A stretch of 40,159 bases of DNA from Mycobacterium sp. GA-1199 (GCF_001500045.1 NZ_LQIX01000027.1:1-40159), one strand, 5' to 3'. Shown: positions 22,203 to 30,150, numbered from the stretch's first letter. Notes: generated from the letters alone by a model not told the origin. Numbers and translations are program-made.

Positions 22203-24426
22203 CTGCCGGTGCGGTCTCCGAGTCGGGGGCTTCCTCATCGACCAGGATCAGCGAGATCTTGCCGCGGTTGTCGATGTCGGCGATCTCCACACGCAGCTTG
22301 TTGCCGACTTTGACGACGTCCTCGACCTTGGCGATCCGCTTGCCACGTCCCAGCTTCGAGATGTGGACCAGCCCGTCGCGACCCGGAAGCAGCGACACGA
22401 AGGCGCCGAAATCCGTTGTCTTGACCACGGTTCCGAGGAACCGCTCGCCGACCTTGGGCAGCTGCGGATTGGCAATCGCGTTGATGCGGTCGATCGCCGC
22501 CTGCGCCGACGGTCCGTCGGTGGCGCCGACGAACACCGTGCCGTCGTCCTCGATGGAGATCGACGCGCCGGTCTCCTCGGTGATCTGGTTGATGATCTTG
22601 CCTTTCGGGCCGATCACCTCGCCGATCTTGTCCACCGGCACCTTGATCGTGGTGATCCGCGGCGCATACGGGCTCATCTCGTCGGGGCCGTCGATCGCCT
22701 CGGCCATCACCTCGAGGATCGTCAGCCGGGCGTCCTTGGCCTGCGACAGCGCGCCCGCCAGCACCTGCGACGGGATGCCGTCGAGCTTGGTGTCCAGCTG
22801 CAGCGCGGTGACGAACTCCTTGGTGCCCGCGACCTTGAAGTCCATGTCGCCGAACGCATCCTCTGCACCGAGGATGTCGGTGAGCGCGACGAACCGGCGC
22901 TCGGTCTTACCGTCCACTTCGATGTCGTCGGACACCAGGCCCATCGCGATGCCCGCGACCGGAGCCTTCAGCGGCACACCGGCGTTGAGCAGCGCCAGCG
23001 TCGAGGCGCACACCGAACCCATCGAGGTCGAACCGTTGGAGCTCAACGCCTCCGACACCTGACGGATCGCGTAAGGGAACTCCTCGATGCTGGGCAGCAC
23101 CGGCATCAGCGCGCGCTCCGCCAGCGCACCGTGGCCGATCTCGCGGCGCTTCGGCGAACCGACACGGCCGGTCTCACCGGTCGAGTACGGCGGGAAGTTG
23201 TAGTGGTGCATGTAGCGCTTACTGGTCTCGGGCCCCAGCGAGTCGATCTGCTGGGCCATCTTGATCATGTCGAGGGTGGTGATGCCCAGGATCTGGGTCT
23301 CGCCACGCTCGAACAGCGCGCTGCCGTGCGCCCGCGGGACGACTGCGACCTCGGCGCTCAGCGCGCGGATGTCGGTGATGCCGCGGCCGTCGATACGGAA
23401 GTGATCGGTCAGAATGCGTTGCCGCACAAGCTTCTTGGTCAGCGACCGGAATGCGGCGCCGACCTCCTTCTCGCGGCCCGCGTACTGCTCGGCCAGCCGC
23501 TCGAGCACCTCGGCCTTGATCTCGTCGGTGCGGTCGTTGCGCTCGGCCTTACCCGCGATCGTCAGCGCCTCCGACAACGCGTCGGTGGCCACCGAGGCGA
23601 CGGCGTAGTAGACGTCTTCGCCGAACTCCGGGAACACCGGGTAGTCCGCGGTCGGCTTGGCGGCGCTCTCGGCCAGCTCCTGCTGGGCTGCGCACAGGCT
23701 CGCGATGAACGGTTTGGCGGCCTCCAGGCCCTCGGCCACGACGGCCTCGGTGGGCGCCTGCGCACCGCCCGCGACCAACTCGATGACATTGTCGGTGGCC
23801 TCGGCCTCGACCATCATGATCGCGACGTCACCGCCCTCGATGACCCGACCGGCGACCACCATGTCGAACACCGCCCGCTCGAGCTGCTCGACGGTCGGGA
23901 AGGCCACCCAGGTCCCGTCGATCAGCGCGACACGCACGCCGCCGACCGGGCCCGAGAACGGCAGGCCGGCGATCTGTGTGGACGCCGACGCGGCGTTGAT
24001 CGCGACCACGTCGTAGAGATCCTTGGGATCCAGACTCAGGACGGTGACCACGACCTGGATCTCGTTGCGTAAGCCGTCGACGAACGTCGGCCGCAGCGGA
24101 CGGTCGATCAGCCGACAGGTCAGGATCGCGTCGGTCGACGGGCGGCCTTCGCGGCGGAAGAACGAGCCGGGGATGCGACCCGCGGCGTACATGCGCTCTT
24201 CGACGTCGATGGTCAACGGGAAGAAGTCGAAATGGTCCTTGGGGTTCTTGCTGGCCGAGGTCGCCGAAAGCAACATCGTCTCGTCATCGAGATAGGCGAC
24301 GACGGCGCCGGCGGCCTGCTGGGCCAGCCGGCCGGTCTCGAAACGGATGGTGCGGGCGCCGAAGCTCCCGTTGTCGATCACGGCGGTCGCTTCGTACACG
24401 CCGTCTTCAATTTCAACTACAGACAT
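22180..24426 (-). CDS. pnp: polyribonucleotide nucleotidyltransferase (PNPase)
   Basis: A 748-aa phosphorolytic 3'-5' exoribonuclease; the M. tuberculosis orthologue is also called GpsI. It has two RNase PH-like domains (about 15-150 and 340-560), the second with the active-site blocks GRGITDIRALSAEV and GSALFERGETQ, and an all-helical linker. A KH domain (about 600-660, with the GKGKIINQI loop) and an S1 domain (about 675-740, VGERFLGTVVKTTDFGAFVSLLPGRDGLVHIS) follow. It ends in an Ala/Asp-rich tail. Downstream of rpsO and coupled to pepR. Confidence 0.97.
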   Translation of the reverse strand: MSVVEIEDGVYEATAVIDNGSFGARTIRFETGRLAQQAAGAVVAYLDDETMLLSATSASKNPKDHFDFFPLTIDVEERMYAAGRIPGSFFRREGRPSTDAILTCRLIDRPLRPTFVDGLRNEIQVVVTVLSLDPKDLYDVVAINAASASTQIAGLPFSGPVGGVRVALIDGTWVAFPTVEQLERAVFDMVVAGRVIEGGDVAIMMVEAEATDNVIELVAGGAQAPTEAVVAEGLEAAKPFIASLCAAQQELAESAAKPTADYPVFPEFGEDVYYAVASVATDALSEALTIAGKAERNDRTDEIKAEVLERLAEQYAGREKEVGAAFRSLTKKLVRQRILTDHFRIDGRGITDIRALSAEVAVVPRAHGSALFERGETQILGITTLDMIKMAQQIDSLGPETSKRYMHHYNFPPYSTGETGRVGSPKRREIGHGALAERALMPVLPSIEEFPYAIRQVSEALSSNGSTSMGSVCASTLALLNAGVPLKAPVAGIAMGLVSDDIEVDGKTERRFVALTDILGAEDAFGDMDFKVAGTKEFVTALQLDTKLDGIPSQVLAGALSQAKDARLTILEVMAEAIDGPDEMSPYAPRITTIKVPVDKIGEVIGPKGKIINQITEETGASISIEDDGTVFVGATDGPSAQAAIDRINAIANPQLPKVGERFLGTVVKTTDFGAFVSLLPGRDGLVHISKLGRGKRIAKVEDVVKVGNKLRVEIADIDNRGKISLILVDEEAPDSETAPADAAAASS

Positions 24427-24534
24427 AGGTGTCCGTATGGCCTCTCTGGTTCAGTGTCGCCACTGTTTAGCTGTTTTCGCGTCGTCACAGCGCTTGAACC
24501 ACGGGCCTCGATGCGGCTACGGCCATCGATCGAA

Positions 24535-24558
24535 GCTGCCGGCAGTTCTTCCGGCAGC
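24535..24558 (-). other. hairpin in the pnp leader
   Basis: Perfect 8-bp stem GCTGCCGG/CCGGCAGC with an 8-nt loop, about 110 nt upstream of the pnp start. In other bacteria a hairpin at this site is a processing and autoregulation element of pnp; that role here is an inference. Confidence 0.45.
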
Positions 24559-24707
24559 CACTACCGAAGACCGCGCGATCGAGCAGGTCCTGGTTATGAC
24601 ACGCGGGAACGATGCTCGCGGAGCTGCGAAATCGCACCCAGGTCGTTCGCGCCGAATAGGCAGTCGAACGAGGCCATCGTACTCTGCGAGGAGTACCCGG
24701 CCGAATC

Positions 24708-24729
24708 CCGGCGCGCGTTCACGCGCCGG
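24708..24729 (-). terminator. hairpin directly downstream of rpsO
   Basis: CCGGCGCG/CGCGCCGG, 8-bp stem with a 6-nt loop, beginning 7 nt after the rpsO stop. GC-rich without a T-tract. Candidate terminator or 3'-end stabiliser of the rpsO mRNA. Confidence 0.5.
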
Positions 24730-24736
24730 TACGAGG

Positions 24737-25006
24737 TCAGCGACGCAGGCCGAGTCGTTCGATCAGCGTGCGGTACCGCTGGACGTCGACCTGGGCCACG
24801 TACTTGAGCAGTCGGCGCCTGCGACCGACGAGCAGCAGCAGACCGCGCCGCGAGTGGTGATCGTGCTTGTGCACCTTCAGGTGCTCGGTGAGGTCGGTGA
24901 TCCGCTTGGTCAGCAGCGCGACCTGCGCCTCGGGCGAACCGGTATCGGTGTCATGCAGGCCGTACTCGGTCAGGACCGACTTTTTCTCTTCGGCGGTGAG
25001 CGCCAC
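24737..25006 (-). CDS. rpsO: 30S ribosomal protein S15
   Basis: An 89-aa primary-binding ribosomal protein of the small subunit platform, which contacts 16S rRNA helices 20-22. All of it is typical: the GTGSPEAQVALLT-like segment (DTDTGSPEAQVALLTKRI), LTEHLKVHKHDHHSRRGLLLLVGRRRRLLKYV, and the end IERLGLRR. The GTG start has GGAG 7 nt upstream and a structured leader of about 85 nt. Same length as Rv2785c. Confidence 0.98.
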   Translation of the reverse strand: MALTAEEKKSVLTEYGLHDTDTGSPEAQVALLTKRITDLTEHLKVHKHDHHSRRGLLLLVGRRRRLLKYVAQVDVQRYRTLIERLGLRR

Positions 25007-25097
25007 GAAACAACTCCATCTTTTTCAGTCCGCGGGAAGGGCGTGAGCCCGGGAGGCGCGGCCGCCGCGAACTGCAGCGCACGCCCGGTCGGCAGGC

Positions 25098-25103
25098 AGT
25101 CTA
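25098..25103 (-). promoter_or_regulatory. -10 hexamer of rpsO
   Basis: TAGACT on the minus strand predicts a transcript with a leader of ~85 nt, rich in GC stems. S15 represses its own mRNA in several bacteria through such leaders, so autoregulation is possible but unproven here. Confidence 0.4.
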
Positions 25104-25130
25104 GCAGCGGCGCGTGTGCAGCACGAAATC

Positions 25131-25204
25131 CGCCGAGCGCTCACCCATGTACGCCTGTCGGCTCGCTGTCCTGGGCTTTTGTGTTCGGGACTGAGCGCTC
25201 GGCG
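25131..25204. repeat. 13-bp perfect inverted repeat bracketing 48 nt after ribF
   Basis: cgccgagcgctca at 25131-25143 and its exact complement at 25192-25204, the latter abutting the ribF stop codon. On the minus transcript this would form a large stem-loop between ribF and the rpsO promoter. Terminator or element boundary. Confidence 0.7.
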
Positions 25205-26194
25205 TCAGCGGGTCAGGATCGCGCGGGCGTGTTCGGTGTCGCGGCCCATCTGCTCCACCAGGTCGTCGACGTTGGCGAACTTCTCCTGGCCGCGCAGCCT
25301 GGCCACGAAGTCGACGGCGACATGCTGGCCGTACAGGTCGGCCGTGGTGTCGAGCACGAACGCCTCCACGGTGCGGGTGCGCCCGGAGAACGTCGGATTG
25401 GTCCCCACCGACACCGCGGCCTGATACCGCTCGCCGGGGATCACGCTGCCCGCGACCGGTCCATGGCCGAGCACGGTGAACCACGCCGCATAGACGCCGT
25501 CGGCGGGTATCGCCGAATACATGGGCGGCGCCACGTTGGCGGTCGGAAAGCCCAGCACCTTGCCCCGTCCGTCGCCGCGGACCACGACGCCCTCCACGCG
25601 ATGCGGGCGCCCCAACGCCTCGGCGGCGGCGACGACATCGCCCGCGTCGACGCAGGACCGGATGTAGGTCGAGGAGAACGTGACCGCCTCGTCCCGGGCG
25701 GTGTCGGCCACCCCAAGAGCTTCGGAGACCAGGGTCATGCTCTCCACGGCGAAGCCGAAACGCTCGCCGGCCTGGCGCAACAAGTTGACGTTGCCCGCCG
25801 CCTTCTTGCCGAAGGTGAAGTTCTCCCCCACGACGACCTCGACCACGTGCAGGCGCTCGACTAGGAGTTCATGGATGTAGCGCTCGGGCGTCAGCTTCAT
25901 GAAGTCGGCGGTGAACGGCATGACCAGGAAGACGTCGATTCCGAGTTCCTCGACCAGTTCCGCGCGCCGGGTCAGGGTGGTCAGCTGGGCGGGATGACTA
26001 CCCGGGAAGACCACCTCCATGGGATGCGGGTCGAAAGTCATCAGCACGGTGGGCACGCCGCGCGAGCGGCCGGCCTTGACCGCGTGGTTGATCAGCTCCT
26101 GGTGTCCGCGATGCACACCGTCGAAGACCCCGATGGTGACCACGCATCGGCCCCAGTCCGTCGGGATCTCGTCTTGTCCCCGCCAGCGCTGCAC
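25205..26194 (-). CDS. ribF: bifunctional riboflavin kinase / FAD synthetase
   Basis: A 329-aa enzyme that makes FMN and FAD. The N-terminal nucleotidyltransferase domain has TIGVFDGVHRGHQ (about 20-32, HxGH motif), VGENFTFGKKAAGN, and the ATP-binding TFSSTYIRS. The C-terminal flavokinase domain has RVEGVVVRGDGRGKVLGFPTANV and the catalytic Glu in TVEAFVLD. The GTG start has a TAGGCT hexamer 7 nt upstream. FMN and FAD are needed by ThyX, the flavodoxin and others here. Orthologue of Rv2786c. Confidence 0.96.
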   Translation of the reverse strand: MQRWRGQDEIPTDWGRCVVTIGVFDGVHRGHQELINHAVKAGRSRGVPTVLMTFDPHPMEVVFPGSHPAQLTTLTRRAELVEELGIDVFLVMPFTADFMKLTPERYIHELLVERLHVVEVVVGENFTFGKKAAGNVNLLRQAGERFGFAVESMTLVSEALGVADTARDEAVTFSSTYIRSCVDAGDVVAAAEALGRPHRVEGVVVRGDGRGKVLGFPTANVAPPMYSAIPADGVYAAWFTVLGHGPVAGSVIPGERYQAAVSVGTNPTFSGRTRTVEAFVLDTTADLYGQHVAVDFVARLRGQEKFANVDDLVEQMGRDTEHARAILTR

Positions 26195-26201
26195 GAGGGC
26201 A

Positions 26202-26207
26202 AGCCTA
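26202..26207 (-). promoter_or_regulatory. -10 hexamer of ribF
   Basis: TAGGCT on the minus strand, 7 nt before the ribF GTG. No FMN-riboswitch-like leader is possible with such a start. Confidence 0.5.
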
Positions 26208-26247
26208 CGGCGCGTCCGCGGTTCGCCGCGTCGCCGGATCCCCCGGA

Positions 26248-26269
26248 TGAGGTGAGTATTGCCTAAACT
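26248..26269 (+). promoter_or_regulatory. DtxR/MntR-like operator overlapping the mntR promoter
   Basis: Read on the minus strand, 26266-26248 is TTAGGCAATACTCACCTCA, which agrees with the IdeR/DtxR 19-mer consensus at 13 positions and contains the half-site TTAGG. A TAAACT -10 (26264-26269) lies 8 nt before the GTG start. The box covers the spacer and part of the -10, so binding would repress mntR itself. Confidence 0.5.
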
Positions 26270-26277
26270 TTCTCAAT

Positions 26278-26973
26278 GTGAATCCTGCCGGCGATGCGCG
26301 TGACCTGACGACGGTTGCCCAGGACTACCTGAAAGTCATCTGGACCGTCCAGGAGTGGTCGCAGGAGAAGGTGAGCACCAAGCTGCTGGCCGAGCGGCTC
26401 GGGGTGTCGGCCAGCACTGCCTCGGAGTCGATCCGCAAGCTCGCCGATCAGGGCCTGGTCGACCACGAGAAGTACGGCGCGGTGACCCTGACCGAGGCCG
26501 GCCGGGCCGCGGCCCTGGCGATGGTGCGCAGGCATCGGCTGATGGAGACGTTCCTCGTCCGCGAGTTGGGCTACAGCTGGGACGAGGTGCACGACGAGGC
26601 CGAGGTGCTCGAGCACGCGGTGTCGGACCGGATGCTCGACCGCATCGACGCCAAGCTCGGGCACCCGACGCGCGATCCGCACGGCGATCCGATTCCGGCC
26701 GCCGACGGACGCGTGCCCACCCCGGACGCACGCCAGTTATCGGCCTGCCACGACGGCGACCGGGGCACCATCGCGCGCATCTCCGACGCCGATCCGGAGA
26801 TGCTGCGGTACTTCGACAGTGTCGGCATCAGTCTGGACTCACGCCTTCGCGTGGTGGCCCGGCGCGACTTCGCCGGCATGATCTCGGTGGCCATCGAGTC
26901 GGCAGACGGCGACGACACCACCGTCGATTTGGGAAGCCCGGCCGCAGAAGCGATCTGGGTGGTGGCGAGCTAG
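26278..26973 (+). CDS. mntR: metal-dependent DtxR-family repressor MntR (SirR)
   Basis: A 231-aa manganese/iron-responsive regulator; orthologue of Rv2788, which controls manganese uptake in M. tuberculosis. The winged helix-turn-helix (TTVAQDYLKVIWTVQEWSQEKVSTKLLAERLGVSASTASESIRKLADQGLV) is followed by the metal-binding dimerisation domain (RRHRLMETFLVRELGYSWDEVHDEAEVLEHAVSD, with E, H and D ligands). A C-terminal FeoA/SH3-like domain starts near residue 160. The GTG start follows a -10 by 8 nt with no ribosome site, so the mRNA is probably leaderless. An MntR/DtxR-like box lies over the promoter. Confidence 0.93.
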   Translation: MNPAGDARDLTTVAQDYLKVIWTVQEWSQEKVSTKLLAERLGVSASTASESIRKLADQGLVDHEKYGAVTLTEAGRAAALAMVRRHRLMETFLVRELGYSWDEVHDEAEVLEHAVSDRMLDRIDAKLGHPTRDPHGDPIPAADGRVPTPDARQLSACHDGDRGTIARISDADPEMLRYFDSVGISLDSRLRVVARRDFAGMISVAIESADGDDTTVDLGSPAAEAIWVVAS

Positions 26974-27031
26974 CTCGGTTGCGAGCCCCTGGTTTGTGAA
27001 CCTCTGCCGGGCTGCCGACCACTTCGACGAG

Positions 27032-27088
27032 TGCCCGCCTATCAGCGAATTATTCGCTGCCAGCGAACCTTTCGCTGTGAGGCGGGCA
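27032..27088. repeat. 57-bp palindromic repeat, copy 2
   Basis: tgcccgcctatcagcgaa... closing with its near complement; arms 27031-27059 and 27061-27089 match at 24 of 29 positions with a 1-nt centre. Aligns without gaps to 5917-5973 at 45 of 57 positions. It lies between convergent mntR and a membrane-protein gene. The remaining 130 bp of this gap show nothing recognisable. Confidence 0.85.
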
Positions 27089-27162
27089 CCCTCGCGAATG
27101 GTGGGCGGCGAGAAACCGGCCGCCGGATTTGCACCATCGCCTCACATTTCAGCGGGTGCCCG

Positions 27163-27579
27163 TCAGCGTCGTTCCAGGGCGACGGGCTGCTCCTCAAACA
27201 TCTTGAGGCCAGAAGCCCGCACGAGCACCGCCAGCACGATCCCGACCAACAGCAGCGCGGGCACATCGCCCAGCAGGTGCCCGGTCTGGTGTTCCCCGCG
27301 TACCGACTGCACCGCCATGATGACGGCGTGGACGACGCTTGACCACACCGTGAACCAGATCAGGCTCAGATGAGCGCGTGGGTTTCGCGCCGCCCACACC
27401 AGGAACACGCCCAGTGTGGCGTAGAGCCCGACGATCATCATGAAGTAGTCGGAGTGGTGCGGCGGTCCCGGATGCCACGCCCATCCTGACGGCCACACGG
27501 CGGCAAGCGGATACAGGCAGAGGGCGACCACGCCGAACACGCCCAGTGCGATCTGAAGAGCCTTGTACGCAGACGCCAT
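27163..27579 (-). CDS. four-helix integral membrane protein, DUF6632-like
   Basis: A 138-aa protein with four membrane helices (about 8-30, 46-62, 72-92 and 101-121). Recognisable stretches are WAWHPGPPHHSDYFMMIVGLYATLGVFLVWAARNPRAHLSLIWFTVWSSVVHAVIMAVQ. The pattern of P-x-x-x-Y/F-M-x-x-G-x-Y and R-N-P-x-x-H-x-x-L resembles the DUF6632 family of small membrane proteins, whose function is unknown. A GGGAG ribosome site is 6 nt upstream of the ATG. It stands alone between mntR and truB. Confidence 0.7.
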   Translation of the reverse strand: MASAYKALQIALGVFGVVALCLYPLAAVWPSGWAWHPGPPHHSDYFMMIVGLYATLGVFLVWAARNPRAHLSLIWFTVWSSVVHAVIMAVQSVRGEHQTGHLLGDVPALLLVGIVLAVLVRASGLKMFEEQPVALERR

Positions 27580-27630
27580 TGTCGGCTCCCATCTCTAGGA
27601 CGGCGTCAGTATGCGCCCGGATGCGCCGGC

Positions 27631-28512
27631 CTACAAGGTCGCGGGACGCAACACGACGACCGACTTCGTGCGAGCCGACCTGTCTTCCAGCAGCGCGACG
27701 ACCTGCCCGTCCTGAGCCGTGGCGGCGTAGATCCCCTCGATGCCCGCCGGTTTGAGCGGTCGGCCGTGACGCACGTCCTCGGCCTCGTCCGCGGTCAGGT
27801 CCCGTCGCGGGAACGCCAGAAGGCATGCCGTGTCAAGGCTGTACGAGAGCCGTGGTGTTTCGGCGAGCTCGTCGAGCGTGCGCGACTCGGCCAGCCCGAA
27901 GCCGCCGACTTTGGTGCGGCGTAACGCCGTGAGATGCCCTCCGACTCCCAGTGCGGCACCGATGTCGCGGGCCAGCGCGCGGATGTAGGTGCCGCTGGAG
28001 CACAGCACTTCGACATCGACGTCGATGACGCCGGCTTCATGCCGTACCCGCAGCACGGCAAAACGGTCGATCCGCACGCGGCGGGGCGCCAACTCGACGG
28101 TTTGCCCTTCGCGCGCGAGTTTGTAGGCGCGTTGTCCGCCGATTTTGATCGCGCTCACCGCTGACGGGATCTGGTCGATCTCACCCCTTAGGTCGGTGAC
28201 GGCGTGGTCGATGTCCTCGTCGGTGATGTGGCCGGCCGAAACCTCGTGCAGCACCTCGCCTTCGGCGTCGTCGGTGGAGGTGGTCTGGCCGAGGCGGATG
28301 GTCGCGCGGTACGCCTTGTCCGTTGCCGTCAGCAGTCCGAGGATCTTGGTGGCGCGCTCGATGCCGACGACCAGGACACCGGTTGCCATCGGGTCAAGGG
28401 TCCCGGCGTGCCCGACCTTGCGGGTGCCGAAGAGCCGACGGCAGCGGCCGACGACGTCATGGCTCGTCATGCCCGCTGGTTTGTCGACAATCACCAGACC
28501 CGCCTCGGTCAT
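27631..28512 (-). CDS. truB: tRNA pseudouridine-55 synthase
   Basis: A 293-aa enzyme that makes pseudouridine 55 in the T-loop of tRNA. The catalytic Asp is D40 in VGHAGTLDPMATGVL. Also typical are KPAGMTSHDVV, AYRATIRLGQTTSTDDAEG, SAVSAIKIGGQRAYKLAREG, SSGTYIRALARDIG, and a C-terminal PUA-like domain. The ATG overlaps the pptT stop (ATGA), so it is the third gene of pptH-pptT-truB, matching Rv2795c-Rv2793c. The longer open frame to 28707 runs inside pptT and is not used. Confidence 0.95.
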   Translation of the reverse strand: MTEAGLVIVDKPAGMTSHDVVGRCRRLFGTRKVGHAGTLDPMATGVLVVGIERATKILGLLTATDKAYRATIRLGQTTSTDDAEGEVLHEVSAGHITDEDIDHAVTDLRGEIDQIPSAVSAIKIGGQRAYKLAREGQTVELAPRRVRIDRFAVLRVRHEAGVIDVDVEVLCSSGTYIRALARDIGAALGVGGHLTALRRTKVGGFGLAESRTLDELAETPRLSYSLDTACLLAFPRRDLTADEAEDVRHGRPLKPAGIEGIYAATAQDGQVVALLEDRSARTKSVVVLRPATL

Positions 28513-29189
28513 AGCACGATCGCGGTCAACGCCAGTCCGTCGCGGACCGACCAGCGGCCGGTCAGGGTTTCCAGTGGCGGTCCGTGCATCGCCGCCGGGT
28601 CGATCAGAATTCGCGAGACGAAACCACCGGAGGTGCCGGTGTCGTCGACGTCGAAGACGATGTGCGCGTCCTCGAAACCCAGCCACCGGTGAGTCACCGG
28701 GAACCACGCCTTATAGGTTGCCTCTTTGGCGCAGAACAGGATTCGGTCCCAGTGCAGCCCACCAGGCAGCTGCCGCAGTTCGGTTCGCTCGGCGGGCAGG
28801 CTGATCGCGTCGAGCACACCGTCGGGCAGCACACCGTGCGGTTCGGCGTCGATGCCCACCGACCGGACCTCGGCCCGCCGGCCGACCACAGCGCCGCGGT
28901 AACCCTCACAGTGCGTCAGCGAGCCGACGACACCGTCGGGCCAACGGGGTTCACCCTTCTCCCCCTTCAGAATCGGCACCGGTCCGACACCGATCTCGGC
29001 GAGCGCCAGCCGGGCGCAGTACCGCACGGTCACGAACTCGTTGCGCCGCTTGGCCACCGACCTGGCGACCAGTGGCTCCTCCTCGGGCATCGGCGCCAGG
29101 TCCGGCGGATCACGGTAGACCTCGGCTGCGGCCAGCCCTGTCGTCGTCGCCGGCAGCACACCGGACAGCAGCGAAGCGGCGACCGTCAT
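28509..29189 (-). CDS. pptT: 4'-phosphopantetheinyl transferase PptT (Sfp type)
   Basis: A 226-aa enzyme that transfers phosphopantetheine from CoA to carrier domains of type I fatty-acid synthase, polyketide synthases and siderophore synthetases. In M. tuberculosis PptT is essential. The Mg2+ site is GIDAEP (D114, E116), and the second motif is LFCAKEATYKAW (K155-E156 to K160). KRRNEFVTVRYCAR and VGSLTHCEGY complete the Sfp-type core. Its ATG overlaps the stop of pptH by 4 nt. Confidence 0.96.
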   Translation of the reverse strand: MTVAASLLSGVLPATTTGLAAAEVYRDPPDLAPMPEEEPLVARSVAKRRNEFVTVRYCARLALAEIGVGPVPILKGEKGEPRWPDGVVGSLTHCEGYRGAVVGRRAEVRSVGIDAEPHGVLPDGVLDAISLPAERTELRQLPGGLHWDRILFCAKEATYKAWFPVTHRWLGFEDAHIVFDVDDTGTSGGFVSRILIDPAAMHGPPLETLTGRWSVRDGLALTAIVL

Positions 29190-30142
29190 CGCGAGACCTG
29201 CCTGTCGCGGATCCGTTGCTGCATCTTCTGGGCGTTCTCCCGCATCTCCTGGGTGATCTGGAAGTGGCCGCCGAACTCGTTGAGGTACCCGGGCGGATAC
29301 TGCGGATCCGGAAGAATCTGACGCATCCAGCGATATGGCTTGCGGCGCCGCCACTCTCGCGGATAGCCGACCGACACCTCCTCGAACCGCACACCGTCGT
29401 ACCACGTGGTGCGCGGAATGTGCAGGTGCCCGTAGACCGAGCACACCGCGTTGTAGCGGGTGTGCCAGTCGGCGGTGGCGGTGGTGCCGCACCACAGCGA
29501 GAACTCCGGATAGAACATCGCATCGCAGGGTTCGCGAACCATCGGGAAGTGGTTGACCAGTACCGTCGGCGTCATCCAGTCGAGGTCCTCGAGCCGTTTG
29601 CGGGTGTAGGCCACCCGGTCGCGGCACCATGCGTCGCGGGTGGCGTAGGGCTCGGCGGACAGCAGGAACTCGTCGGTGCCAACGACGTTGCGCTCGCGCG
29701 CGATGGCCAGTCCCTCCGCCTTGGTGGCCGCGCCTGCCGGCAGGAAGGTGTAGTCGTACAGCAGAAACATCGGCACGATCGTGGCCGGGCCACCCTCCTC
29801 GGTCCACACCGGGAACGGGTGCTCGGGGGTGATGATGCCCATCTCGTCGCACATGTTGACCAGGTAGTCATAGCGAGCCTTGCCGAAGATCTGCATCGGG
29901 TCGCGGTTGGTGGTCCACAGCTCGTGGTTGCCCGGAATCCAGATCACCGTGGCGAACCGCTTGCGCAACAGGTCCAGGGCCCACCGGATCTCGTCGGTGC
30001 GTTCGGCCACGTCGCCGGCGACGATGAGCCAGTCGTCCGGCGAGGCCGGGTGCAGCGACTCCGTCACGGGTTTGTTGCCTGTGTGACCCGTGTGCAGGTC
30101 GCTGATGGCCCAGAGGGTGGGTCGTCGGCCGTCGCGTGTCAC
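29186..30142 (-). CDS. pptH: metallophosphoesterase PptH (phosphopantetheinyl hydrolase)
   Basis: A 318-aa calcineurin-like phosphoesterase. All metal motifs are present: SDLHTGH (D-x-H), VAGDVAE (GD), PGNHELW (GNHE), VNHFP and YGHLHIP (GH-x-H). The orthologue Rv2795c removes phosphopantetheine from carrier proteins, opposing PptT, and loss of it lowers sensitivity to PptT inhibition. The coupled gene order here preserves the pair. The open frame continues to a TTG at 30187, directly behind a stop. I prefer the GTG because a TACCCT hexamer lies 8 nt before it, but the longer form (333 aa) cannot be excluded. Confidence 0.9.
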   Translation of the reverse strand: MTRDGRRPTLWAISDLHTGHTGNKPVTESLHPASPDDWLIVAGDVAERTDEIRWALDLLRKRFATVIWIPGNHELWTTNRDPMQIFGKARYDYLVNMCDEMGIITPEHPFPVWTEEGGPATIVPMFLLYDYTFLPAGAATKAEGLAIARERNVVGTDEFLLSAEPYATRDAWCRDRVAYTRKRLEDLDWMTPTVLVNHFPMVREPCDAMFYPEFSLWCGTTATADWHTRYNAVCSVYGHLHIPRTTWYDGVRFEEVSVGYPREWRRRKPYRWMRQILPDPQYPPGYLNEFGGHFQITQEMRENAQKMQQRIRDRQVSR

Positions 30143-30150
30143 AACTGACC

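Larger units (their letters stand above)
24427..24736. other. 310-bp rpsO-pnp intergenic region
   Basis: No convincing gene on either strand. It holds two hairpins on the minus-strand transcript: one right behind rpsO, one about 110 nt before the pnp start. The lipoprotein gene lppU, which occupies this place in M. tuberculosis, is absent. It is probably the 5' leader of pnp. Confidence 0.6.

Noticed and set aside
21889..24072. 727-codon plus-strand open frame, and similar long frames at 6211-7935, 24347-25864 and 31087-32349
   Set aside because: They lie antisense to rnj, pnp, ribF and the CocE gene, which have clear motifs. The products are rich in His, Arg, Asp and Val, as expected for shadow frames of high-GC genes.
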